A DNA stretch of 64,000 nucleotides from Ancylobacter crimeensis (GTDB lineage Bacteria; Pseudomonadota; Alphaproteobacteria; Rhizobiales; Xanthobacteraceae). The translations under genes were made by a program, and so were the position numbers. The stretch is from the NCBI RefSeq assembly GCF_023016805.1, contig NZ_JALKCH010000009.1, forward strand, positions 149,713 through 213,712. The letters are read 5' to 3'. The first letter of the stretch is position 1. The number at the start of each line of letters is the position of its first letter. This document shows, in pieces, positions 34,226 through 41,410 of this stretch. The notes beneath the pieces are model-generated. The model had not been told where the DNA came from and made no database searches. It saw only the letters and a program-made list of their open reading frames with translations.

Positions 34226-35188
34226 TCACACCTCGACCGACGTGGCGATGCCCTTGGCCTTGGCGAGCTCGACGACGGCCGCCGCCACAGCGAGATCCTG
34301 CAGGCCGACGCCGGTGCCGTCGAAGATCGTGACCTCGGCCTCGCCGCGGCCGGGATTGTCGCCCGTCACAACCGCCCCGAGTTCGGCGATCGCGTCCTGC
34401 GCGATCAGGCCCTGCGCGACGGCATGCTGGAACTCGCCGATGGTCACCGACTGAGCGATCTCGTCCGCGAACAGCCTGGCCCGCGCCACCAGAGCCGGGT
34501 CGAGCTCCTGCTTGCCCTTGGTGTCGGTGCCCATCGCCGCGATGTGGGTCGGGCCCTTCACATGCTCGCTCAGCAGCAGTGGTCCGAACGATGAGGTGAT
34601 CGAGATGATCACATCCGCTTCAGCACCCAGTCGGTCCAGTTCCACCGCCTCGAACGGCAGGCCGATCTCGGCCGCGGTGGCCTTGAGCCGGCCCAGCATC
34701 TCGGGATGCGGGTTCCAGCCGAGCACCTTCTCGAAGGCGTGGGCCTTCGCCGCCGCCCGCATCTGGAAGGCGGACTGGTGGCCGGCGCCGATCATGCCCA
34801 GCACCTTCGCATCCTTGGGCGCGAGGTACTTGATCGACACCGCGCTCGCCGCCGCCGTGCGCAGGGCGGTGAGCAGGTTGCCGCCCACCGCCGCGCTGAC
34901 GCGGCCGGTGTCGGGATCGAACAGGAACACGGTCGACTGGTGGTTGATCAGCCCGTGCTTCTGATTGTGCGGCCAGTAGCCGCCCGCCTTCAGGCCGAGC
35001 GCGAGGCCCGCGCCGTCGAAGCCACCCTTGAAGCCGTAGAGCGCGTCCTCGTGGCCGATGGCCTCGCGCACGACGGGGAAGTTGTAGGCCTTGCGGCGCG
35101 CCATCGAAGCGAAGACCGCCTCGATGGCCTCGAACGCGGCTTCCGGGGTCATGAGCCCGGCAATGTCCTTTTCGGCGACGACAAGCAT
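34226..35188 (-). CDS. bhcD: Iminosuccinate reductase of the β-hydroxyaspartate cycle
   Basis: A 320-residue ornithine cyclodeaminase/mu-crystallin family enzyme. It begins MLVVAEKDIAGLMTPEAAF and carries KAGGYWPHNQKHGLINHQST, the Rossmann loop VLGMIGAGHQSAFQMRAA and FDGTGVGLQDLAVAAAVVEL. From memory these nearly repeat BhcD of Paracoccus denitrificans, which reduces iminosuccinate to L-aspartate with NADH. Start at 35188 overlaps the bhcC stop as TGATG; 11 extra codons upstream are shadow. It is last in the leftward bhcB-bhcC-bhcD operon, the known gene order. Confidence 0.93.
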   Translation of the reverse strand: MLVVAEKDIAGLMTPEAAFEAIEAVFASMARRKAYNFPVVREAIGHEDALYGFKGGFDGAGLALGLKAGGYWPHNQKHGLINHQSTVFLFDPDTGRVSAAVGGNLLTALRTAAASAVSIKYLAPKDAKVLGMIGAGHQSAFQMRAAAKAHAFEKVLGWNPHPEMLGRLKATAAEIGLPFEAVELDRLGAEADVIISITSSFGPLLLSEHVKGPTHIAAMGTDTKGKQELDPALVARARLFADEIAQSVTIGEFQHAVAQGLIAQDAIAELGAVVTGDNPGRGEAEVTIFDGTGVGLQDLAVAAAVVELAKAKGIATSVEV

Positions 35189-36363
35189 CAATAGGCCTTT
35201 CCACGCGCCGAGACCGGCCACACCGCCTCGACCTTGCCGCCGCGGACGCCGACATACCAGTCATGGACGTTGCAGGTCGGGTCGCAATGGCCGGGCACGA
35301 GGCGCAGCTTCTCGTTCACCTTGAGCACGCCGTTCGGATCCTCGATCACGCCATGCTCGTCCGAGCACTTGATGTACTTCACATCATCGCGGCCGAAAAC
35401 GACCGGCAGGCCGGAATCCACCGACTGCGCCTTCAGACCGGCATCGCACACCGCGAGAGCAGGCTTGGCATGGCTCATCACCGAGGTGAGGATGAACAGC
35501 GAGTTCTCCCATTCGCCCTTGTCGATGCGCTTGCCGTCCTTGTCGTGGATGCGGCCGTAATCGGCATCCATGAAGGCGTAGGAGCCGCACTGCAGCTCGT
35601 TGTACACGCCCGAGGCGGACTCGAAGTAATAGGAGCCGGTGCCGCCGCCGGAGACGAATTCCGGCTTCAGGCCCGCGGCCTCCAGCGCCTCGACCGCTTC
35701 CTTCACCTGTGCCACGGCGGCATCGAGCTTCTCCTTGCGGGCCTCGTAGCTGTCGAGGTGCTGCATGGCGCCCTGATAGGCCTGGATGCCGCGGAAGGTG
35801 AGGTTCGGCGCGGCGGCGGCCGCCTTGGCGATCTCGACCACCGCTTCCTTGGTCTTCACGCCGCAGCGCCCGGCGCCGCAGTCGATCTCGACGAAAATGC
35901 CGATCTCGGTGCCGTGCTTCTGCGCGGCCTTCGAGATTTCGGCCACGTTGCTCACATCGTCGACGCAGACCGTGACCGTGGAGCCGAACTTCGGGAGGCG
36001 GGCGAGGCGGTCGATCTTGGCGGGGTCGCGCACTTCATTGGTGACAAGGACGTCCTTGATACCGCCGCGGGCGAACACCTCGGCCTCCGACACCTTCTGG
36101 CAGCACACGCCCACGGAGCCGCCGAGGCGCTCCTGAAGCTTCTGCACGTCGACCGACTTGTGCATCTTGCCATGGCTGCGGTGGCGCATGCCGTGCGAGG
36201 CGGCATAGTCGCCCATCTTCTTGATGTTGCGCTCCAGCGCGTCGAGATCGAGGATCAGACACGGGGTCTGGATGTCGGCCTCGTCCATGCCGGGAACGGC
36301 GGGAATGTCGTAGCCGACTTCATAGCCGGAGAAATCCGGAGAGATGTCCGTCTTGGCGTTCAT
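35188..36363 (-). CDS. bhcC: β-hydroxyaspartate aldolase
   Basis: A 391-residue PLP enzyme of the D-threonine aldolase/DSD1-like fold III family. It condenses glycine and glyoxylate to (2R,3S)-β-hydroxyaspartate. Matches to BhcC: PCLILDLDALERNIKKMGDYA, MRHRSHGKMHKSVDVQK with the PLP lysine region near residue 55, GVCCQKVSEAEVFARGGIKD, VEIDCGAGRCGV, GTGSYYFESASGVYNELQ and the metal-binding LRLVPGHCDPTCNVHDWY at the end. The ATG at 36363 follows GGAAACCGCC. It lies 10 bp after the bhcB stop. Confidence 0.95.
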   Translation of the reverse strand: MNAKTDISPDFSGYEVGYDIPAVPGMDEADIQTPCLILDLDALERNIKKMGDYAASHGMRHRSHGKMHKSVDVQKLQERLGGSVGVCCQKVSEAEVFARGGIKDVLVTNEVRDPAKIDRLARLPKFGSTVTVCVDDVSNVAEISKAAQKHGTEIGIFVEIDCGAGRCGVKTKEAVVEIAKAAAAAPNLTFRGIQAYQGAMQHLDSYEARKEKLDAAVAQVKEAVEALEAAGLKPEFVSGGGTGSYYFESASGVYNELQCGSYAFMDADYGRIHDKDGKRIDKGEWENSLFILTSVMSHAKPALAVCDAGLKAQSVDSGLPVVFGRDDVKYIKCSDEHGVIEDPNGVLKVNEKLRLVPGHCDPTCNVHDWYVGVRGGKVEAVWPVSARGKAY

Positions 36364-36373
36364 GGCGGTTTCC

Positions 36374-37321
36374 TCAGTTCCAGGGCAGCTTGTCGAGGTC
36401 GACATTGCCGCCGGTGATGATGACGCCCACGCGCTTTCCGGCAAACACGTCGGGGTTCTTGATAATGGTGGCCAAAGGCACGGCGCTGGAAGGCTCCATG
36501 ACGATCTTCATGCGCTTCCAGATGAGCTTCATCGCGTCGACGATCTCCTCCTCGGTCGCGGTGAGGATATCGGTGACGTGGTTGCTCACGAAATGCCAGG
36601 TGAGATCCTTCAAAGGCACCTTCAGGCCATCGGCGATGGTTTCCGGCGCGTCGTCGGCGATGATGTGGCCGGCACGGAAGCTGCGGGCGGCATCGTCCGC
36701 GTTCAGCGGCTCGGCGGCATAGATCTTGATGGAGGGGGCGAGGCTGGACAGCGTGAGACAGGTGCCCGACACCATGCCGCCGCCGCCGATCGGCGCGACG
36801 ACCGCGTCGAGGCCATCCACCTGCTCGATCAGCTCGGCCGAGCAGGTCGCCTGGCCGGCGATGACGCGCGGGTCATTATAGGGGTGGACGAACTCCGCGC
36901 CGGTCTCGGCGACGACCTCGGCGAACACCGCCTCGCGCGAGGAGGTCGAGGGCTCGCATTCCACCACGCGCCCGCCATAGCCGCGCACGGCATCCTTCTT
37001 GGCCTGCGGCGCGGTCCGGGGCATGACCACGGTGCAGGGAATGCCACGCCGTCCGGCCGCATAGCTGAGGCAGGTGCCGTGATTGCCGCTCGAATGGGTG
37101 GCGACGCCCCGGGCCGCCTGCTCGTCGGTGAGACCGAACACCGCATTGGAAGCGCCGCGCGCCTTGAAGGCACCCGCCTTCTGGAAGCTCTCGCACTTGA
37201 AGAACAGCTCGGCGCCGGTGAGCTCGTTCAGCATCCGCGAGGTTAGGACCGGCGTGCGGTGGATGTAATCGTTGATCCGCGCACGCGCGGCAATCATGTC
37301 GTCCAGGGTCGGGATGTACAT
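36374..37321 (-). CDS. bhcB: β-hydroxyaspartate dehydratase
   Basis: A 315-residue fold-II PLP dehydratase (threonine/serine-racemase type) converting β-hydroxyaspartate to iminosuccinate. The PLP lysine lies in FQKAGAFKARGASNAV, followed by THSSGNHGTCLSYAA, HPYNDPRVIAGQATC, the phosphate loop VAPIGGGGMVSGTCL and MEPSSAVPLAT. I start at 37321 (MYIPTLDD), preceded by GAAGG; an ATG six codons upstream is possible. It is the first gene of the operon. The aminotransferase gene bhcA and regulator bhcR that usually precede it are missing here. Confidence 0.93.
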   Translation of the reverse strand: MYIPTLDDMIAARARINDYIHRTPVLTSRMLNELTGAELFFKCESFQKAGAFKARGASNAVFGLTDEQAARGVATHSSGNHGTCLSYAAGRRGIPCTVVMPRTAPQAKKDAVRGYGGRVVECEPSTSSREAVFAEVVAETGAEFVHPYNDPRVIAGQATCSAELIEQVDGLDAVVAPIGGGGMVSGTCLTLSSLAPSIKIYAAEPLNADDAARSFRAGHIIADDAPETIADGLKVPLKDLTWHFVSNHVTDILTATEEEIVDAMKLIWKRMKIVMEPSSAVPLATIIKNPDVFAGKRVGVIITGGNVDLDKLPWN

Positions 37322-37865
37322 GTCGGCGGCCTTCAGCATGTGCTGCCCGGGGCGTCGGGCGTTGGGTCTTCGCAAGAGGCGGGCAGGTGGATCAGCGCCC
37401 GGAACGCCCGGGGCGCGCACCGGCCAAGCGGCGGGAAGCTGCGACCGCGCCGTCCGGCAACCGTCCTGTCGGGAAACATCGTCAAGAGCACACCCGCTGC
37501 TGCGACCTCTTAGAGCACCTATATAGGCGATCGGTCCAGCCGGTGTCATGGGCTGTGACGCCGGCATGCTGCAGCTATACGCGGTTGGAGAACCGCCCGA
37601 CACCGCGCCCGTGCCGGCGCGCCTTCGCTGTCCCCCGGGCAAAAGATACAGCCTTCGATCCCGTCAAAAGCCCCTGTCCCCGCCCCTCGTGGCGGGATGA
37701 GCGGCGAAAGCCCGGTTTCCGATCGAAAAGTACCGCAAACCATCGGTTCCACCCGTAATTTGTGGCTCTCCCATCAAGTCGCGCGCCTAATGTGAGGGTA
37801 GCTGACCAGCGCGGTCTGTGCCGCTTGGCGGTTATCAACCCACCACTCACTCATGGAGCGACAAC
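37322..37865. other. 544-bp divergent region between bhcB and rpfF
   Basis: No credible gene and no remnant of bhcA. It contains CCTATATAGG, a 10-bp palindrome at 37518-37527 that could serve as a -10 region for bhcB. TTTCCGATCGAAAA at 37716-37729 is a near-palindrome centred on CGATCG, 136 bp before the rpfF start. Either might be an operator for bhc or rpfF. The region is relatively AT-rich at 37690-37800. The rpfF ribosome site GGAG lies at 37855-37858. Confidence 0.5.
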
Positions 37866-38831
37866 ATGTCCTTTATCCACAAGAGCAGCGACGACGCTTT
37901 CCGTAACGACACCGTGACCGACGCCACGCGCTTTGCCATAGACCGGGCCGTGCGCACAATCCACGACGGCGGCTACGAGAATCTCCGGCTCGATATCGAC
38001 ACCACCAACGCCACGTGCTGGTGCTACATGAAGCCGGTGGAGAAGCCCTCCTACACCCATGCGCTGATGGGCGACATCAGCCGGATGCAGACGGCAATCA
38101 CCCGCAGCTTCGCCGAAATCTCCAGCCCGCGTGCGACGCCCTTCTCCTGGTTCGTGATGGCCTCGGACGTGCCCGGCATCTACAATCTGGGCGGCGACCT
38201 CGGCCATTTCGCCCAGCGCATCCGCACACGTGACCTCGACGCCATGCGCCATTACGGCCATGTCGCGGTCAAGGCGATTCACCGCAATGCTGTCGCGTTC
38301 GATGCCCCCATCGTGACCATGGCCCTGGTGCAGGGCGATGCGCTCGGCGGCGGCTTCGAGCATGCCCTCTCCTTCGACCTCATCGTTGCGGAACGCAGCG
38401 CCAAGCTCGGCCTGCCGGAGATCCTGTTCAACATGTTCCCCGGCATGGGCGCCTACAGCTTCCTGTCGCGGCGTATGGACCGCGCCAAGGCGGAAGCGCT
38501 CATCCTGTCCGGGCGGATCCACACCGCCGAGGAACTGCACGCCATGGGCGTGGTCGACGTGCTGGCCGAGGACGGCCAGGGTCAGCAGGCGGTCATGGAC
38601 TACATCGCCCGCCACAACCGCAAGCAAAACGCCCACCAGGCGACCTACAAGGCTCGCCGGCGCGTCAATCCCGTCACGCTGGAGGAACTCATCGACGTGG
38701 TCGACATCTGGGCTGAAGCCGCGCTGAATCTCACCGAGGCGGACCTGCGGAAGATGGACCGCCTGTGCACCGCGCAGAATCGCCGGCTGGCTGGGCTTGA
38801 GGCACCCATGCCGCTCCTCGCGGCCGAGTGA
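37866..38831 (+). CDS. rpfF: DSF synthase, RpfF-type crotonase
   Basis: A 321-residue crotonase-fold enzyme matching RpfF, which makes the cis-2-unsaturated fatty acid signal DSF from acyl-ACP/CoA. FVMASDVPGIYNLGGDLGHF corresponds to RpfF's SDSDVFNLGGDLALF region. MALVQGDALGGGFEHALS and RSAKLGLPEILFNMFPGMGAYSFLSRRM hold the two catalytic glutamates, Glu165 and Glu185, in the RpfF context. The C-terminal RKMDRLCTAQNRRLAG also matches. ATG 37866 follows GGAGCGACAAC. It converges on the RpfC-like kinase gene with a strong hairpin between, the same arrangement as rpfF/rpfC in Xanthomonas. Confidence 0.9.
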   Translation: MSFIHKSSDDAFRNDTVTDATRFAIDRAVRTIHDGGYENLRLDIDTTNATCWCYMKPVEKPSYTHALMGDISRMQTAITRSFAEISSPRATPFSWFVMASDVPGIYNLGGDLGHFAQRIRTRDLDAMRHYGHVAVKAIHRNAVAFDAPIVTMALVQGDALGGGFEHALSFDLIVAERSAKLGLPEILFNMFPGMGAYSFLSRRMDRAKAEALILSGRIHTAEELHAMGVVDVLAEDGQGQQAVMDYIARHNRKQNAHQATYKARRRVNPVTLEELIDVVDIWAEAALNLTEADLRKMDRLCTAQNRRLAGLEAPMPLLAAE

Positions 38832-38845
38832 TGTCCTGGCCTGTA

Positions 38846-38876
38846 CAACCCGGCGGGACCCCCGCCCGCCGGGTTG
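38846..38876. terminator. Bidirectional terminator hairpin between rpfF and rpfC
   Basis: CAACCCGGCGGG (38846-38857) pairs perfectly with CCCGCCGGGTTG (38865-38876), a 12-bp GC-rich stem with a 7-base loop. It sits 15 bp after the rpfF stop and 6 bp from the kinase stop. Confidence 0.7.
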
Positions 38877-38881
38877 CGACG

Positions 38882-41410
38882 TCAACCGAGGTTGAGCATC
38901 CGCTCCGAACAGGCGCGCATGACCTCCCGGGTCCTGCGCAGTTCGGCGTCGGCCTGCCGCTGCAATTCGACGACGCCGGCGCGCAGTTCGTCGGCGCGCA
39001 GTTCGCGCCACGGCGCACAGAGCGAGCCCAGCGCCAGCGCACCGACATTGGCGGAACAGCTCTGCAGGGCGTGAGCCTCGTTGCGGAAAGCCATGAGGTC
39101 GCCTCGGCGGGCCGTCTCGATCACGCGCTGGATAATGACCTCCGCGTCGACCAGATAGTCCTCCATCAGCTCCGCGACGAAGCGCGGGCCGCCGAGCTGG
39201 CGCAGGCTCTCGATGGCTTTGTCGTCCACCACCGCCCCCGAGCCGCGCCCCGGATCGGCCTCTTCTCCTGACCCCGTCGGTTCGACGAGCCGCAACGGCA
39301 CCGGGACGAGCGTGCCCCCTCCGCGCGCGAGGCGATCGACCGCAGCCAGAAGGACGGCAGGCTCGACCGGCTTGATGAGGCAGTCGTCCATTCCGGCATT
39401 GCGCCAGCGCTCGTCATGCAGCGCGGTCGCATCAGCCGTGAGCCCGACGATGGGTAGCCGATCCTTGCCCTGACCGGCATCCATCATCCGGTAGAGCTTG
39501 GTTGCCTCGAGCCCGTCCGTGTCGGGCATGTTGAAGTCCATCAGCACCAGATCGAGCGCGTCGGCCTTTTCGCCGAGCAGGTCAAGCGCCTCATCGCCGG
39601 TCTCCGCGACCAGCACGGAATGCCCGGCTCCTTCCAGAATGCGGCGGAAGACCTTCTGGTTGATGCGGTTGTCGTCGGCCAGCAGCAGACGACGCGGCCG
39701 GCTCGGAAGCAAACGCTGCAGGGTGGTGGCCGGCCCGGTCGCCGGCAGGATGATACGGCAGGCAACGGTCAGCGCCCGCTTCAGCTCGGCTGCGGTCGGA
39801 GCGGTCCCCAGCACGGATGCGCAGCGGCGCTGCGTCTCCATGTCGGGCAGATCGGCTCCTGCATCCGGCCGGATGAGGATCGCCTTGGGTGGCGGCCCCT
39901 GGACCGAGGGCGCCGGCAGTGCCAGGAGGCGGGTGTCCGGCTCGAACAGCAGGCGGATGGCGCCCGCCGCGTTCGCCGGAAACATCCGCAGCGGCCCCAG
40001 CCTGGGATCCGCGAGGATCGGGCGGATGCCGAGCGTCAGAAGCGCCTCGCGAACGCCGGCGAGCGGCGCTGGATCGCGACAGACCAGCACGACTTCGCGG
40101 CCGCGCCACGCCTCGTCGTCGATCAGCTCGTCGTCGGAAAGGGGTTCGACCACGGCATGGAAACGGAAAGTGCTGCCCTCGCCCGGGGCGCTTTCGACGG
40201 TGATTGTCCCACCCATGAGGCCGACTAGCCGACGGGTGATCGAAAGCCCGAGCCCCGACCCGCCGAAACGGTTGAGAATGCTGGAATCGGCCTGGGTGAA
40301 ATCCTCGAAGATGCGCTGCTGGTCCGCCGGCGCGATGCCGATGCCGGTATCGGACACTTCGATCGTCAGCCGGAGTGTGCCGTCCTCGGCCGGCCGGGCA
40401 TCGACGGCCAGTGTCACTCCGCCCTCATGGGTGAATTTGACCGCATTGCCGACCAGATTGACCAGAACCTCATGCAGGTGCTGGCGGCTGCCGCTCAAGT
40501 GAAGCGGGGTGCGCGGCGTCACGTGGATGTCGAAGGAGAGGCCCCGCTCGCGCGCCTGACTTTCCACCAGCCGACGCGCATCGACGAGCAGGGCCAGCAG
40601 GTCGAACGGCTCGTCCGGTACCGGCATTCGGCCGGCCTCGATGCGGGAGAGATCCAGCAGGCTGTCGATCAGGGTCCGAAGCGATCGGGTGGCGACATCG
40701 ACCGTCTCCACCATTTCGCGCTGCTCCGGCACCAGGGGCGTGACGCGCAGCAGCCCGGTCATGCCGACAATGGCGGTGAGAGGGGTGCGCAGCTCGTGGC
40801 TTACGCTGGCAAGGAAGAGGCTCTTGGCCTGGCTCGCCTCTTCCGCCGCCTTGGTGGCATGGGAAAGCTTGCGGATCAGCGTGCCTGCATAGGCCGGAAG
40901 AATGACGAGGCCGACCAGAAGGCCGATCGAGAGGTGCAACTGGCCATGCCAATATGGCGTCGTCCAGACCATGATCGCGAAGCTGATGGTGGCGACGGGT
41001 ATGGCAATGGCGAGCTGCGGCAGGCCGAAGCGGAAACCATTGCCGAAGATGACCCACAGATAGATCGGGAAGAACAGCGCCGCGATCTCGCCTCCCAGAT
41101 GGAGCTGCCACGACAGGAAGCCGCAGTCGAGCAGCAGCGCGAACAGACGGCGCCCGCGCGAGACTCCCGGGAAAAGGATGATGTGCCCGAGCACGCCGAC
41201 GGCGAGCGGTATGTAGAGCGCCATGACCCGCAACGCATCGCCGACATCACTTGTCTTGCGGTTCAGCAGGAGCACGATGACGATGATGACGGAGAAGACG
41301 AGCCGGTTGTAGCTCATCTCATGTTCACTGTCGGGACGATCGTGCAGACGGGCGGCCATCCATCGCACTGGCGCGACCGCCGTCCACACGGCGCTAGTGC
41401 CGGCCGGCAT
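38882..41410 (-). CDS. rpfC: RpfC-type hybrid sensor histidine kinase (7TM-like input, HK, REC, Hpt)
   Basis: An 842-residue membrane kinase. Residues ~24-36 (RPDSEHEMSYNRL) and five or so helices to ~180 match the DSF-sensing input region of RpfC. HisKA follows with His205 (ASVSHELRTPLT), then the ATPase domain (NLVGNAVKFT, DTGIGI, GGSGLGLS). Residues ~438-556 look like a degenerate receiver. A true receiver spans ~574-695 with phosphoacceptor Asp625 (LVLMDFNMPD), and a C-terminal Hpt domain has His780 (EAHALQSCSANVG). The start is uncertain: 41410 overlaps the upstream gene by 17 bp; an ATG at 41359 keeps all domains. It should sense DSF and relay phosphate to the adjacent response regulator. 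Confidence 0.88.
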   Translation of the reverse strand: MPAGTSAVWTAVAPVRWMAARLHDRPDSEHEMSYNRLVFSVIIVIVLLLNRKTSDVGDALRVMALYIPLAVGVLGHIILFPGVSRGRRLFALLLDCGFLSWQLHLGGEIAALFFPIYLWVIFGNGFRFGLPQLAIAIPVATISFAIMVWTTPYWHGQLHLSIGLLVGLVILPAYAGTLIRKLSHATKAAEEASQAKSLFLASVSHELRTPLTAIVGMTGLLRVTPLVPEQREMVETVDVATRSLRTLIDSLLDLSRIEAGRMPVPDEPFDLLALLVDARRLVESQARERGLSFDIHVTPRTPLHLSGSRQHLHEVLVNLVGNAVKFTHEGGVTLAVDARPAEDGTLRLTIEVSDTGIGIAPADQQRIFEDFTQADSSILNRFGGSGLGLSITRRLVGLMGGTITVESAPGEGSTFRFHAVVEPLSDDELIDDEAWRGREVVLVCRDPAPLAGVREALLTLGIRPILADPRLGPLRMFPANAAGAIRLLFEPDTRLLALPAPSVQGPPPKAILIRPDAGADLPDMETQRRCASVLGTAPTAAELKRALTVACRIILPATGPATTLQRLLPSRPRRLLLADDNRINQKVFRRILEGAGHSVLVAETGDEALDLLGEKADALDLVLMDFNMPDTDGLEATKLYRMMDAGQGKDRLPIVGLTADATALHDERWRNAGMDDCLIKPVEPAVLLAAVDRLARGGGTLVPVPLRLVEPTGSGEEADPGRGSGAVVDDKAIESLRQLGGPRFVAELMEDYLVDAEVIIQRVIETARRGDLMAFRNEAHALQSCSANVGALALGSLCAPWRELRADELRAGVVELQRQADAELRRTREVMRACSERMLNLG

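Noticed and set aside
37322..37865. A possible bhcA remnant or small gene in the bhcB-rpfF gap.
   Set aside because: Translations in all frames lack aminotransferase motifs (no PLP-lysine context). The short frames are Arg/Gly/Pro-rich noise.
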